64,000 bases of DNA. It comes from Weizmannia acidilactici (lineage in GTDB: Bacteria; Bacillota; Bacilli; Bacillales; Bacillaceae_C). Of this stretch, positions 16,722 through 25,706 are shown in pieces; within the stretch, counting starts at the first letter, position 1, and each line of letters opens with the position of its first letter. Where the stretch lies: assembly GCF_008974225.1 (NCBI RefSeq), contig NZ_BKZR01000001.1, positions 1 through 64,000 on the forward strand. The letters run 5' to 3'. The notes under the pieces were generated by a model. The model worked only from the letters and a program-made list of their open reading frames with translations. It did no database searches and was not told the origin of the DNA. Position numbers and translations under genes: made by a program.

Positions 16722-19700
16722 TTGTTTCTTAAACGTCTGGATGTGATTGGATTTAAATCTTTTGCAGAACGGATATCGATCGAATTTGTCCCGGGCGTTA
16801 CAGCGGTTGTCGGGCCGAACGGCAGCGGAAAAAGCAATGTCATTGATGCGGTCCGCTGGGTACTCGGCGAACAATCGGCAAAACACTTGCGCGGCGGGAA
16901 AATGGAGGATGTCATTTTTGCCGGCAGCGACGCAAGAAAGCCGTTGAACTTTGCTGAAGTGACGCTGACGCTTGATAACGGGGATCATGCGCTTCCGATC
17001 GATTATCAGGAAGTCAGCGTGACGCGGCGGGTCTACCGCTCCGGTGACAGCGAATTTTTCATCAACAAACAGCAATGCCGTTTGAAAGACATTATTGAGC
17101 TGTTTATGGATTCGGGCCTTGGAAAAGAAGCGTTTTCCATTATCAGCCAGGGGAAAGTGGAAGAAATCCTGAACAGTAAAGCGGAGGAGCGCCGGACGAT
17201 TTTCGAGGAGGCTGCCGGTGTTTTAAAATACAAGACCCGCAAGAAAAAAGCTGAGACGAAACTTGCGGAAACGCAGGAAAACTTAAACCGTGTCAGCGAT
17301 ATTCTTTATGAACTCGAAAGCCAGATTGAACCGCTCCAAATCCAGGCGTCGATTGCAAAAGATTACCTGGAACAGAAAGAGGCGTTAAAAAACTATGAAA
17401 TTGCCGTGATGGTGCACGAAATAGAAGATTTGCATGGCAAATGGGAGTTACTCCAAACGCAGCTTGCGGAACACCGGGACAAGGAAGCCGGGCTTGCTTC
17501 CGAAATCCGGAAGCAGGAAGCGCATCTTGAAGAAAAACGCAATCAGCTGGATGCGCTCGATGAATCGATCAGCGCGCTGCAAAATGTGCTGCTGGCCACG
17601 ACGGAAGAATTGGAAAAACTGGAAGGGCAAAAAGAAGTTTTAAAAGAGCGCAAAAAAAACGCAGGCCAAAACAAAGCGCAGCTTGAAAGAAATATAAAAG
17701 AATCCGCGAATACGCTTGAAGCCTTGGCGGCACAAAAGGAAAAGCTTCTGCGGGAAGTCGGGGAGAACGAAAAAGCCGTTGCTTCATTAAGAAACAGCGT
17801 AAAGGAAAAACAAGAGCAGCTTGCCCTGCTCAGCACGAATCTGGAAGAAAAAATCGAGTCGCTAAAAAGCGATTACATTGAACTGTTGAACGGGCAGGCA
17901 AGTGCGAAAAACGAAAAAAATTATTTGAAACAACAGCTGAAACAATTCGGGCACCGCATCGAGCGTCTTGACGCCGACAACCGGAAATACGTGGAGGAAA
18001 GGGAAAAAATCCAAGAGAAGAAAAAAGTGGCGGGAGAGCAGCTTGAAAAGATTCAGCAGGAGTTGGAAGAAGCGGCCGCAGCATTCGTGGAAAAAAAGCG
18101 GAAGCTTGAAATATTAAACAACCGTTATCAAAAGCAGGAGTCGAATCTTTATAAGGCATACCAATATTTGCAAAAAGCAAAATCACGAAAAGAAACACTG
18201 GAAGAAATGGAAGAGGATTTTACCGGATTTTACCAGGGCGTACGGGAAGTCCTGAAAGCCCGCGGCAAACAGCTGGATGGTATTGAGGGTGCCGTGGCCG
18301 AACTGATCCGTGTTCCTTCACAATACGAAAAAGCGATTGAAACGGCTCTGGGCGCTTCGATGCAGCATATTGTCGTGGAGACGGAACATCACGGCCGGCG
18401 CGCCATCGCGTTTTTAAAACAGCGCAATGCAGGAAGGGCGACATTTTTGCCGCTCAATATTATGAAGCCGAAAACAATTCCTGCTTCTCAGCTTGCCCCT
18501 CTCCAAAACGAGGAAGCGTATATCGGTATTGCCGGGGATATTGTCCAATCCGAAAGCCGTTATCGTACGATTGTTTCTAACCTGCTCGGCAATGTTCTCG
18601 TTGTCCGCGACTTGAAAAGCGCAAACCAAATTGCAAAGATGCTCGGTTACCGCTACCGCATCGTAACGCTCGACGGGGATATTGTAAATCCGGGCGGTTC
18701 AATGACAGGCGGCGCATCGAAACAGAACGGCACGTCGCTCCTTGGCCGGAAAAGCGAACTGGAAGCATTAAAAGAAAAATTGGCGGATATGGAAGCAAAA
18801 ACGCTGCAGCTGGAATCGGATGTAAAAGGAATAAAAGCTGAAGCGGCCTGGATGTCGCAGGAACTTGAGGAAACGAGAAAAAATGGGGAGAGTCTCCGGC
18901 TCCGGGAGCAGCAGGCAAAATCGGAACTCGAAAGGCTTGAAATCGAAGAAAAAAATATGAATGAGCATCTGCTCGTCTATGATATGGAAAAAGCGGAAGC
19001 GGAAGAACAGAATCGTTCAGCACGGAACCGGATCCGCGAACTGGAAGGGATTTTAGCCGAAAACGGGGAAAAAGCCAAAAAACTTGAGTCGGAAATTGAA
19101 ACGCTGACGGAGAAGAAAAATGATGATTCCACAGCGAGATCGAAGCTCCAGGCTGAATTGAGCGATTTAAAAGCATCACTTGCCGTTAAAATGGAACAAT
19201 GGGACCGGAACCGCGAAGAACTTGGGCGTCTTGGTGAAAGTATCCGGGAGTGGCGGTCACGCAAAGAAAGTTATGAGGAACAGTACCGCCTGCTGACGGA
19301 TGAAGAAAGCCGGCACCATATGTCGGAAAGCGAGCTGGTTGAGGCTGCCGAACAAAAAGCGCGCGATAAAAACGACACAATTGAATTTATTTCCATACGC
19401 AGGGAAGAAAGGGTACAGCTGCAGGCTGAAATCGAAGACCTTGAACTCGGCATAAAGGAACTAAAACGGCAGCAAAAAGGGTTGCAGCAAGCGATCCAAG
19501 ACGAAGAAGTAAGGGCAAACCGGCTTGACGTTGAACTGGAAAACCGGCTCAGCCGTCTCCGCGAAGAGTATACGCTCACCTTTGAGGCGGCAAAAGAAGC
19601 TTATACGCTTCCGGTTCCGCTTGAAGAAGCGAGGAAAAAAGTGAAACTGATCAAGCTTGCGATTGATGAGCTCGGTACTGTCAATCTCGGCGCTATTGAA

Positions 19701-20291
19701 GAATACGACCGTATTTCGGAACGCTACCGGTTTTTAAAAGAACAGGAAACCGACCTGCTGGAAGCGAAAGAAACGCTCGACCAGGTCATTACTGAAATGG
19801 ACGGTGAAATGATCCGGCGCTTTGATGAGACGTTCAAGGCGATCCGGAATGAATTTGAACCGGTATTCAGGGAACTTTTCGGCGGCGGCCGGGCCGACTT
19901 AAGGCTGACAGACCCGAAAGACCTTCTGAACACAGGGGTTGAAATTGTTGCACAACCGCCTGGCAAGAAGCTGCAAAATCTCGGTTTACTTTCCGGCGGG
20001 GAAAGGGCGCTCACCGCAATTGCCCTGTTGTTTGCGATTTTACGTGTGCGCCCGGTGCCGTTCTGTATTTTGGATGAAGTGGAAGCGGCGCTGGATGAGG
20101 CGAATGTATACCGGTTCAGCAAATATTTGAAACAGTTCAGCGAAGAAACGCAGTTTATCGTGATTACGCACAGGAAAGGGACGATGGAAGAAGCCGATGT
20201 CCTTTACGGCGTCACGATGCAGGAATCCGGCGTTTCCAAACTTGTTTCGGTAAAACTCGAGGAATCGGCCGATCTTGTCGGCCAAACTTAA
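16722..20291 (+). CDS. smc: chromosome condensation protein SMC
   Basis: The 1189-residue SMC ATPase organises and segregates chromosomes with ScpA and ScpB. The N-terminal head holds Walker A GPNGSGKSN (31-39). Long coiled coils (about 170-500 and 675-1020) flank a hinge (about 515-670) with the GGSMTGGA turn. The C-terminal head has the signature LSGGERAL near 1089 and Walker B ILDEVEAALDE near 1113. The start is TTG 16722, set by GGAGGGGGAAGTGA and by the family N-terminus MFLKRLDVIGFKSF. It follows rnc by 28 bp. Confidence 0.96.
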   Translation: MFLKRLDVIGFKSFAERISIEFVPGVTAVVGPNGSGKSNVIDAVRWVLGEQSAKHLRGGKMEDVIFAGSDARKPLNFAEVTLTLDNGDHALPIDYQEVSVTRRVYRSGDSEFFINKQQCRLKDIIELFMDSGLGKEAFSIISQGKVEEILNSKAEERRTIFEEAAGVLKYKTRKKKAETKLAETQENLNRVSDILYELESQIEPLQIQASIAKDYLEQKEALKNYEIAVMVHEIEDLHGKWELLQTQLAEHRDKEAGLASEIRKQEAHLEEKRNQLDALDESISALQNVLLATTEELEKLEGQKEVLKERKKNAGQNKAQLERNIKESANTLEALAAQKEKLLREVGENEKAVASLRNSVKEKQEQLALLSTNLEEKIESLKSDYIELLNGQASAKNEKNYLKQQLKQFGHRIERLDADNRKYVEEREKIQEKKKVAGEQLEKIQQELEEAAAAFVEKKRKLEILNNRYQKQESNLYKAYQYLQKAKSRKETLEEMEEDFTGFYQGVREVLKARGKQLDGIEGAVAELIRVPSQYEKAIETALGASMQHIVVETEHHGRRAIAFLKQRNAGRATFLPLNIMKPKTIPASQLAPLQNEEAYIGIAGDIVQSESRYRTIVSNLLGNVLVVRDLKSANQIAKMLGYRYRIVTLDGDIVNPGGSMTGGASKQNGTSLLGRKSELEALKEKLADMEAKTLQLESDVKGIKAEAAWMSQELEETRKNGESLRLREQQAKSELERLEIEEKNMNEHLLVYDMEKAEAEEQNRSARNRIRELEGILAENGEKAKKLESEIETLTEKKNDDSTARSKLQAELSDLKASLAVKMEQWDRNREELGRLGESIREWRSRKESYEEQYRLLTDEESRHHMSESELVEAAEQKARDKNDTIEFISIRREERVQLQAEIEDLELGIKELKRQQKGLQQAIQDEEVRANRLDVELENRLSRLREEYTLTFEAAKEAYTLPVPLEEARKKVKLIKLAIDELGTVNLGAIEEYDRISERYRFLKEQETDLLEAKETLDQVITEMDGEMIRRFDETFKAIRNEFEPVFRELFGGGRADLRLTDPKDLLNTGVEIVAQPPGKKLQNLGLLSGGERALTAIALLFAILRVRPVPFCILDEVEAALDEANVYRFSKYLKQFSEETQFIVITHRKGTMEEADVLYGVTMQESGVSKLVSVKLEESADLVGQT

Positions 20292-20312
20292 GATGTATAA
20301 GGAAGTGTGCAA

Positions 20313-21311
20313 ATGAGCTTTTTTAAAAAACTAAAAGAAAAATTCACCCAGTCCACAGATGCGGTGACAGATAAATTTAAAAGCGGATTAACGAAAACGC
20401 GAGACAATTTTACGGTGAAAGTGAACAATCTTGTGGCGCGCTACCGGAAAATTGACGAAGACTTCTTTGAAGAACTGGAAGAAATTTTAATCCAGGCGGA
20501 CGTCGGCTTCCAAACCGTAATGGGGTTGATTGACGAATTGAAAATGGAAGTCAAAAGGAAAAACATTAAGGAACCATCGGAAGTCCAGTCCGCTATTTCC
20601 GAAAAACTTGTGGAAATTTATACCGCCGGCGAGAAATCTCCAAACCGGCTCAATATCCAGGAAGGGTCGCTCACGGTTATCCTTTTTGTCGGTGTCAACG
20701 GCGTCGGTAAAACGACAACGATCGGCAAGCTTGCCTATATGTTGAAACAGCAAGGGAAAAAAGTGATGATGGCTGCCGGCGATACATTCCGTGCCGGCGC
20801 GATCGAACAGCTCGAAGTGTGGGGCGACAGGGTTGGCGTTGAAGTCATTAAGCATACGGAAGGTTCCAACCCGGCCGCCGTCATGTACGATGCCATCCAG
20901 GCAGCCAAAGCCCGGAAAGCGGATGTTCTGCTGTGCGATACCGCCGGCCGTCTGCAAAACAAAGTCAATTTAATGAAAGAACTGGAAAAAGTAAAACGCG
21001 TGATCGGGCGGGAAATTCCGGGCGCGCCGCATGAAGTGCTGCTTGTTTTGGATGCTACAACCGGGCAGAACGCGATGGTGCAGGCGAAGACGTTTAAAGA
21101 AGCGACGGATGTAACAGGGATTGTCCTGACGAAACTGGACGGAACGGCAAAAGGCGGGATTGTGCTCGCGATCCGCAACGAACTCCAAATCCCTGTAAAA
21201 TTTGTCGGGCTCGGTGAGAAAATGGATGACCTCCAGCCGTTTGATGCCGAAAAATATGTATATGGGCTGTTTTCCGAGTTGATCGAGCAGGAGCATGCGG
21301 AAGAAGCTTGA
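20313..21311 (+). CDS. ftsY: signal recognition particle receptor FtsY
   Basis: The 332-residue SRP-GTPase docks ribosome-SRP complexes at the membrane. The short N domain begins MSFFKKLKEKFT, an amphipathic membrane-binding helix; the G domain has GVNGVGKTTT (about 127-136), DTAGR, DATTGQNA and TKLDGTAKGG. Start ATG 20313 is spaced seven bases from AAGGAAG; GTG 20307 would overlap that site. Its partner Ffh is encoded 425 bp downstream from a separate promoter. Confidence 0.96.
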   Translation: MSFFKKLKEKFTQSTDAVTDKFKSGLTKTRDNFTVKVNNLVARYRKIDEDFFEELEEILIQADVGFQTVMGLIDELKMEVKRKNIKEPSEVQSAISEKLVEIYTAGEKSPNRLNIQEGSLTVILFVGVNGVGKTTTIGKLAYMLKQQGKKVMMAAGDTFRAGAIEQLEVWGDRVGVEVIKHTEGSNPAAVMYDAIQAAKARKADVLLCDTAGRLQNKVNLMKELEKVKRVIGREIPGAPHEVLLVLDATTGQNAMVQAKTFKEATDVTGIVLTKLDGTAKGGIVLAIRNELQIPVKFVGLGEKMDDLQPFDAEKYVYGLFSELIEQEHAEEA

Positions 21312-21327
21312 AAACGAATCGTTCCAT

Positions 21328-21356
21328 TGACAAAAAGCAGGAACCTTTGTATTCTA
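21328..21356 (+). promoter_or_regulatory. sigma-A promoter of ylxM-ffh
   Basis: A consensus TTGACA (21328-21333), 17-bp spacer and TATTCT (21351-21356) lie 42 bp before ylxM. Confidence 0.85.
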
Positions 21357-21397
21357 ACATTATGTAAAGACATTTCACTTAACAGGGGGAAGAAGCC

Positions 21398-21724
21398 GTG
21401 CTTGAGAAAACAACGAGAATGAACTATTTATATGATTTTTACCAGTCGTTGTTGACTCCAAAGCAGCGCAGCTATATGTCCCTCTATTACCTGGACGATT
21501 TTTCGCTTGGCGAAATTGCCGAAGAATATGGGGTGAGCCGCCAGGCGGTTTACGATAATATTAAACGCACTGAACAAATGCTCGAAGAATACGAGAAAAA
21601 ACTGGGTTTATTTGAAAAGTTCCAGGCGCGCAAGCAAATTTTCCAATCGATGCGGGAAATATTGGGTGATAGCGTCGATCCGGAACTTTTACGCTTACTC
21701 GATGCGCTTGAAAAATTGGAATAG
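21398..21724 (+). CDS. ylxM: YlxM/p13-like HTH protein of the SRP operon
   Basis: A 108-residue helical protein with a sigma-region-4-like helix-turn-helix (FSLGEIAEEYGVSRQAVYDNIKR split across residues 35-57) and a charged C-terminal helix. In streptococci and mycoplasma, YlxM binds the SRP RNA and stimulates SRP/FtsY GTPase activity. GTG 21398 is preceded by AGGGGGAAG. It is 11 bp upstream of ffh and probably cotranscribed. Confidence 0.9.
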   Translation: MLEKTTRMNYLYDFYQSLLTPKQRSYMSLYYLDDFSLGEIAEEYGVSRQAVYDNIKRTEQMLEEYEKKLGLFEKFQARKQIFQSMREILGDSVDPELLRLLDALEKLE

Positions 21725-21735
21725 GGGGCGTAAAA

Positions 21736-23079
21736 ATGGCATTTGAAGGACTCGCTGAGCGCCTGCAGGGGACAATGCGGAAAATCCGAGGCAAAGGCAA
21801 AGTTACGGAAAGCGACGTAAAAGAAATGATGCGGGAAGTCCGCCTCGCGCTTCTGGAAGCGGACGTCAACTTTAAAGTCGTGAAAGATTTTGTAAAAAAA
21901 GTGGGTGAACGGGCTGTCGGGAAGGATGTGCTAAAAAGCTTGACGCCGGGGCAGCAGGTCATTAAAATCGTTCAGGAAGAACTAACCAACTTGATGGGCG
22001 GGTCACAGAGCCAGATTGCCGTTGCGAAACGCCCGCCGACAGTTATTATGATGGTCGGGCTGCAGGGTGCCGGGAAAACGACAACAACCGGGAAGCTGGC
22101 GAACCTGTTGCGGAAAAAATATAACCGCAATCCGTTGCTTGTCGCGGCCGATATATACAGGCCGGCTGCAATTAAACAGCTTGAAACGCTCGGCAAACAA
22201 CTCGGTATGTCGGTTTTTTCGCTCGGGGATAAGGTCAGCCCGGTGAAAATTGCCGAAGAAGCCATCCAAAAGGCTAAAGAAGACCATCATGATTATGTGA
22301 TTATCGATACCGCCGGCCGCCTTCATATTGACAGCGAGCTGATGGATGAATTAAAAGGAATCAGGGAACTTGTGCATCCTGATGAGATTTTTCTTGTTGT
22401 CGATGCTATGACCGGGCAGGATGCTGTCAATGTCGCGCAAAGCTTTAACGACCAGCTCGGCATTACCGGCGTTATATTGACGAAACTCGACGGTGATACG
22501 CGCGGCGGGGCGGCATTGTCTATCCGCGCTGTAACCAATAAACCGATTAAATTTGCCGGGATGGGCGAGAAAATGGATGCGCTCGAGCCGTTCCACCCGG
22601 AAAGAATGGCCTCGCGTATTCTTGGCATGGGCGATATCCTTTCGCTCATCGAAAAGGCACAGGAAACGGTTGATGAAGAAAAAGCGCGCGAACTGGAAAA
22701 GAAAATGCGCGATTTGTCCTTTACGTTGGAAGACTTTTTGGAGCAGCTTGGCCAGGTGCGCAAAATGGGGCCGCTCGGCGATTTGCTGAAAATGATCCCG
22801 GGCGCAAACCGGATTAAAGGGATGGATAATCTCCAGATTGACGAAAAACAGATTACCCATGTCGAAGCGATCATCCAGTCGATGACGAAACAGGAAAAAT
22901 TGCATCCCGAAATCATCAATGCGAGCCGGAAAAAACGGATCGCGAAAGGTTCCGGCCGCCCGGTGCAGGAAGTAAACCGGCTTTTAAAGCAGTTTGAAGA
23001 AATGAAAAAGATGATGAAGCAAATGCAGGGGCTGACGCAGAAAGGCAGAAAAAAAGGCTTTAGGTTCCCGTTTATGTAA
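21736..23079 (+). CDS. ffh: signal recognition particle protein Ffh
   Basis: The 447-residue SRP54 homologue binds signal sequences and the scRNA. The NG domain has GLQGAGKTTT (about 108-117), DTAGR, DAMTGQDA and TKLDGDTRGG. The M domain after about 325 carries KMGPLGDLLKMIPG and the RNA-binding HPEIINASRKKRIAKGSG; it ends in Met-rich MKKMMKQMQG. ATG 21736, with GGGGG upstream. A terminator lies directly after it. Confidence 0.97.
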   Translation: MAFEGLAERLQGTMRKIRGKGKVTESDVKEMMREVRLALLEADVNFKVVKDFVKKVGERAVGKDVLKSLTPGQQVIKIVQEELTNLMGGSQSQIAVAKRPPTVIMMVGLQGAGKTTTTGKLANLLRKKYNRNPLLVAADIYRPAAIKQLETLGKQLGMSVFSLGDKVSPVKIAEEAIQKAKEDHHDYVIIDTAGRLHIDSELMDELKGIRELVHPDEIFLVVDAMTGQDAVNVAQSFNDQLGITGVILTKLDGDTRGGAALSIRAVTNKPIKFAGMGEKMDALEPFHPERMASRILGMGDILSLIEKAQETVDEEKARELEKKMRDLSFTLEDFLEQLGQVRKMGPLGDLLKMIPGANRIKGMDNLQIDEKQITHVEAIIQSMTKQEKLHPEIINASRKKRIAKGSGRPVQEVNRLLKQFEEMKKMMKQMQGLTQKGRKKGFRFPFM

Positions 23080-23086
23080 GAAAAAT

Positions 23087-23127
23087 ATGGTGTTAAGAAA
23101 AAAGACTTTACACCATGTTGTTTTTTT
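23087..23127 (+). terminator. terminator of ffh, containing the rpsP -35
   Basis: ATGGTGTTAAG (23087-23097) pairs with CTTTACACCAT (23106-23116) with one T-T mismatch, then GTTGTTTTTTT. The 3' arm includes TTTACA, the -35 of the next promoter. Confidence 0.85.
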
Positions 23128-23135
23128 GATATGAT
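23107..23135 (+). promoter_or_regulatory. sigma-A promoter of rpsP operon
   Basis: TTTACA (23107-23112), 17-bp spacer and TATGAT (23130-23135) with an extended -10 TGA directly upstream. It overlaps the ffh terminator. Confidence 0.75.
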
Positions 23136-23174
23136 ACTGTCTTGTGAGAAACTTAATCGGAGGTGCTATTTTTA

Positions 23175-23447
23175 ATGGCAGTTAAAATTCGTTTAAAACG
23201 CATGGGTGCGAAAAAATCCCCATTTTACCGTATCGTTGTAGCTGATTCCCGCTCACCGCGAGATGGCCGTTTCATTGAAACAGTAGGAACGTACAACCCG
23301 GTTACAGATCCTGCCGAAGTAAAAATTGATGAAGAACTTGCACTCAAATGGTTGAAAAACGGTGCGCAGCCGTCTGATACGGTACGCAACTTGTTCTCGA
23401 AGCAAGGGATTATGGAAAAATTCCATAACGAAAAATACGTCAAATAA
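23175..23447 (+). CDS. rpsP: 30S ribosomal protein S16
   Basis: The 90-residue S16 stabilises the 30S 5' domain. It starts MAVKIRLKRMGAKKSPFYRIVVADSR (positions 1-26), characteristic of the family. ATG 23175 follows GGAGGTG; the longer frame from 23163 overlaps this site. First gene of the translation cluster rpsP-khpA-(ylqD-rimM-trmD-rplS). Confidence 0.97.
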   Translation: MAVKIRLKRMGAKKSPFYRIVVADSRSPRDGRFIETVGTYNPVTDPAEVKIDEELALKWLKNGAQPSDTVRNLFSKQGIMEKFHNEKYVK

Positions 23448-23458
23448 TCGTGGGCAAT

Positions 23459-23692
23459 ATGGATGAATTAATCTTGGCGATCGTCAGACCTATTGTCGGC
23501 CATCCGGATGATGTACGGGTGGAATGGAATGAAGAGGAAACAGAAACCATTTACCGGCTGTTTGTCCACCCGGATGACATCGGTAAGGTAATCGGCAAAA
23601 AAGGGCGCACCGCAAAAGCCATCCGAACGGTCGTTTATGCTGCGGCCGGCGCGCATGGACATAAGAAAATCCATCTCGAAATTGCCGATTAA
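23459..23692 (+). CDS. khpA: KH-domain RNA-binding protein KhpA (YlqC)
   Basis: A 77-residue single KH-domain protein with the RNA-gripping GKKGRTAKAIR loop (GxxG). In streptococci KhpA pairs with KhpB and affects cell elongation and division through RNA binding. The ATG at 23459 lies 11 bases after the rpsP stop; GTG 23450 would add three residues. Neither has a clear ribosome-binding site, suggesting reinitiation after rpsP. A terminator follows. Confidence 0.88.
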   Translation: MDELILAIVRPIVGHPDDVRVEWNEEETETIYRLFVHPDDIGKVIGKKGRTAKAIRTVVYAAAGAHGHKKIHLEIAD

Positions 23693-23720
23693 AAAACAGA
23701 CTTGTGATAGAACACCGGAG

Positions 23721-23746
23721 AAAGGGAGGAGTATGCCTCCCTTTTT
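23721..23746 (+). terminator. terminator of rpsP-khpA
   Basis: AAAGGGAGG pairs with CCTCCCTTT around a six-base loop, followed by TT. Confidence 0.92.
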
Positions 23747-23854
23747 ACATAACTTCTTTTGAAAAAGCTTGCACAAAAAACTGATTTACATACTCCTTTC
23801 CGGCTGCTTTCTTTTCTGTCGGCCTTATCTGATACAGGCAACCCGTACTGGACG

Positions 23855-23863
23855 TGGTACAGT
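23855..23863 (+). promoter_or_regulatory. candidate extended -10 promoter for ylqD-rimM-trmD
   Basis: TGGTACAGT has the TGn extension and a TACAGT -10, 60 bp upstream of ylqD, with no good -35. Downstream of a clear terminator some promoter is expected in this 176-bp spacer; this is the best candidate. Confidence 0.35.
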
Positions 23864-23922
23864 TTTATGGAACAAAGACTCTTTTAAGTGATAAATCGAT
23901 TAGCCAAAGGGGGCGGGAAAAT

Positions 23923-24315
23923 TTGAAAATTCTTCAGAAAGTCACGGTAAAGCAAATCCTTACCGAAAAGAGCAAGGAAGCGTTGCTGAGTACATACCGA
24001 CAAACAAAACAGCAGCTGCAGAAAGAATGCGACCAGCTGCGGTTTGAATCGAAAAGGCTGGAAAAAACAAAAAAGTACTCCGGAACGAGCTTAAAAATGC
24101 ATTTTGAGAAAGAAATCAACAGCAGGCAGGAAAAAATAAAGCTTGTCGATTTCCAAATCGAACAGCTGCTTTTGCTGCCGCTCGGTACGGAACTGAAAGA
24201 AACAGAAATCCAGGCCGTCGTGGATATCCATGAAGGCGATGATTGGGACGCGGTGTCAAAAGAAAAAACGATTATCGTAAAAGATGGCATCATCCACGAA
24301 ATTCGCGAGAGGTGA
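23923..24315 (+). CDS. ylqD: YlqD family protein
   Basis: A 130-residue protein of unknown function, conserved between khpA and rimM in Bacillaceae. The central half is a charged coiled coil (about 20-85, ending DFQIEQLLLLPLGTE); the C-terminal part (IQAVVDIHEGDDWD, EKTIIVKDGIIHEIRER) looks like a small beta domain. The start is TTG 23923, giving MKILQKVTVKQIL and preceded by AAAGGGGG; the upstream open frame lacks family similarity. It may relate to ribosome or RNA work given its position, but no function is shown. Confidence 0.85.
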   Translation: MKILQKVTVKQILTEKSKEALLSTYRQTKQQLQKECDQLRFESKRLEKTKKYSGTSLKMHFEKEINSRQEKIKLVDFQIEQLLLLPLGTELKETEIQAVVDIHEGDDWDAVSKEKTIIVKDGIIHEIRER

Positions 24316-24319
24316 GAAC

Positions 24320-24838
24320 ATGGCACAATGGTTTAACGTCGGAAAAATTGTCAACACACACGGCATCCGCGGAGAAGTGCGGGTCATATCGATGACGGAT
24401 TTCAGGGAGGAACGCTACAAACCCGGCAATACGCTTTATTTATTCCTTCCCGGCGAAAAGGAGCCGCTCAAGCTACAAATTGAGTTGAGCCGCCCACATA
24501 AGCAATTTGATTTGCTCAAATTTGAAGGGTATGATTCGATTCAGGAAGTCGAGAAATGGAAAGACGGCATTTTGAAAGTTTCTGAAGAACAGCTGGGGGA
24601 GCTCGGCGAAAACGAGTATTATTTCCATGAAATCATCGGATGTGAAGTTTGGACTGTTGCAGGTGACAAAGTTGGTGTCGTCAAAGAAATTTTAACGCCG
24701 GGTGCAAATGATGTCTGGGTTGTGCAGGCGGAACACCAAAAAGAGTATTTGATCCCTTTTATAGAAGATGTGGTAAAAGAAGTGGATCCTGCTGAAAAAA
24801 GAATTGTGATTGAACCAATGGAAGGTTTGCTGTCATGA
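24320..24838 (+). CDS. rimM: 16S rRNA processing protein RimM
   Basis: The 172-residue assembly factor acts in 30S head maturation with S19. N-terminal RimM beta-barrel with NVGKIVNTHGIRGEVRV; C-terminal PRC barrel with YYFHEIIGCEVW and VLxPGANDVWVV-type motif (ILTPGANDVWVV). ATG 24320 follows GAGAGGTGA. Its stop overlaps trmD by ATGA. Confidence 0.95.
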   Translation: MAQWFNVGKIVNTHGIRGEVRVISMTDFREERYKPGNTLYLFLPGEKEPLKLQIELSRPHKQFDLLKFEGYDSIQEVEKWKDGILKVSEEQLGELGENEYYFHEIIGCEVWTVAGDKVGVVKEILTPGANDVWVVQAEHQKEYLIPFIEDVVKEVDPAEKRIVIEPMEGLLS

Positions 24839-25575
24839 AAATCGATATTTTAACGCTATTTCCGGAAATGTTTGAAGGCGTTCTCGGTTCTTCCATTTTG
24901 AAAAAAGCAAGCGAAAAAGGGATTGCTAGCTATCATCTTATAAACTTCCGCGAATACAGCGACAATAAGCATAAAACAGTCGACGACTACCCGTACGGTG
25001 GCGGCGCGGGCATGGTGCTGAAGCCACAGCCTGTTTTCGATGCGGTTGAAGATCTTTTGAAAAAAGAGGACGGAAGGAAACCGCGCATTATTCTGCTCTG
25101 CCCCCAAGGCGAAACATACACACAAAAAAAAGCGGAGGAATTTGCAAAAGAAGAGCATCTTGTCTTTATTTGCGGCCATTACGAAGGCTATGATGAACGG
25201 ATCCGGGGACATCTTGTGACAGATGAAATTTCAATCGGTGACTATGTGTTAACCGGCGGGGAGCTCGGCGCCATGGTGATGATCGACAGCATTGTCCGCC
25301 TTCTTCCGGGTGTGTTGGGCAATGAAGAATCGCCTGTTACGGATTCGTTTTCGACCGGGCTTTTGGAATATCCGCACTATACGCGGCCGGCCGATTTCCG
25401 CGGCATGAAGGTCCCGGATGTGCTGCTGTCAGGCAACCATAAGCTGATTGAAGAATGGCGCGAAAAGCAGTCCTTGTACAGAACATATACGAGAAGGCCG
25501 GATTTATTGCGCAGTTATCCGCTTTCTGAAAAGCAAAAAGCATGGCTGAAAGAATGGGAAGAAAGCCGCGATTAG
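24835..25575 (+). CDS. trmD: tRNA (guanine37-N1)-methyltransferase TrmD
   Basis: The 246-residue knotted SPOUT enzyme makes m1G37 in tRNAs reading CNN and some other codons, preventing +1 frameshifts. Motifs: YPYGGGAGMVLKPQP, CGHYEGYDERI, and the SAM-binding knot EISIGDYVLTGGELGAMV; PHYTRP and HxxIxxWR follow. It overlaps rimM by four bases (ATGA). Confidence 0.96.
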   Translation: MKIDILTLFPEMFEGVLGSSILKKASEKGIASYHLINFREYSDNKHKTVDDYPYGGGAGMVLKPQPVFDAVEDLLKKEDGRKPRIILLCPQGETYTQKKAEEFAKEEHLVFICGHYEGYDERIRGHLVTDEISIGDYVLTGGELGAMVMIDSIVRLLPGVLGNEESPVTDSFSTGLLEYPHYTRPADFRGMKVPDVLLSGNHKLIEEWREKQSLYRTYTRRPDLLRSYPLSEKQKAWLKEWEESRD

Positions 25576-25578
25576 CTG

Positions 25579-25607
25579 TTGCAATCACAAGGCGTTTATG
25601 CTATGAT
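25579..25607 (+). promoter_or_regulatory. sigma-A promoter of rplS
   Basis: TTGCAA (25579-25584), 17-bp spacer and TATGAT (25602-25607) with extended TGC. Its transcript would begin just before the L19 leader hairpins. Confidence 0.8.
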
Positions 25608-25613
25608 TTCACT

Positions 25614-25706
25614 TGTGGTTTGTTGCTGCAAACCACCGTAAAACGATGTTCCGCTGCAAAATGTTAAAAGGTTTGCAAGAGCATCTGTTGGAAGGAGTTG
25701 AATACG
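25614..25706 (+). promoter_or_regulatory. L19 leader RNA
   Basis: The rplS 5' UTR folds into a perfect 8-bp hairpin (GTGGTTTG 25615-25622 with CAAACCAC 25629-25636) followed by a two-part helix: GATGTTC (25645-25651) with GAGCATC (25679-25685) enclosing TGCAAA (25655-25660) with TTTGCA (25672-25677). A structured leader before rplS is a known Firmicute element (Rfam L19_leader), thought to let L19 repress its own synthesis. The second helix ends five bases before the ribosome-binding site. Confidence 0.75.

Noticed and set aside
16365..17075. Minus-strand open frame of 236 codons opposite rnc/smc
   Set aside because: It is antisense to two well-conserved genes and has no recognisable domain or ribosome-binding site.
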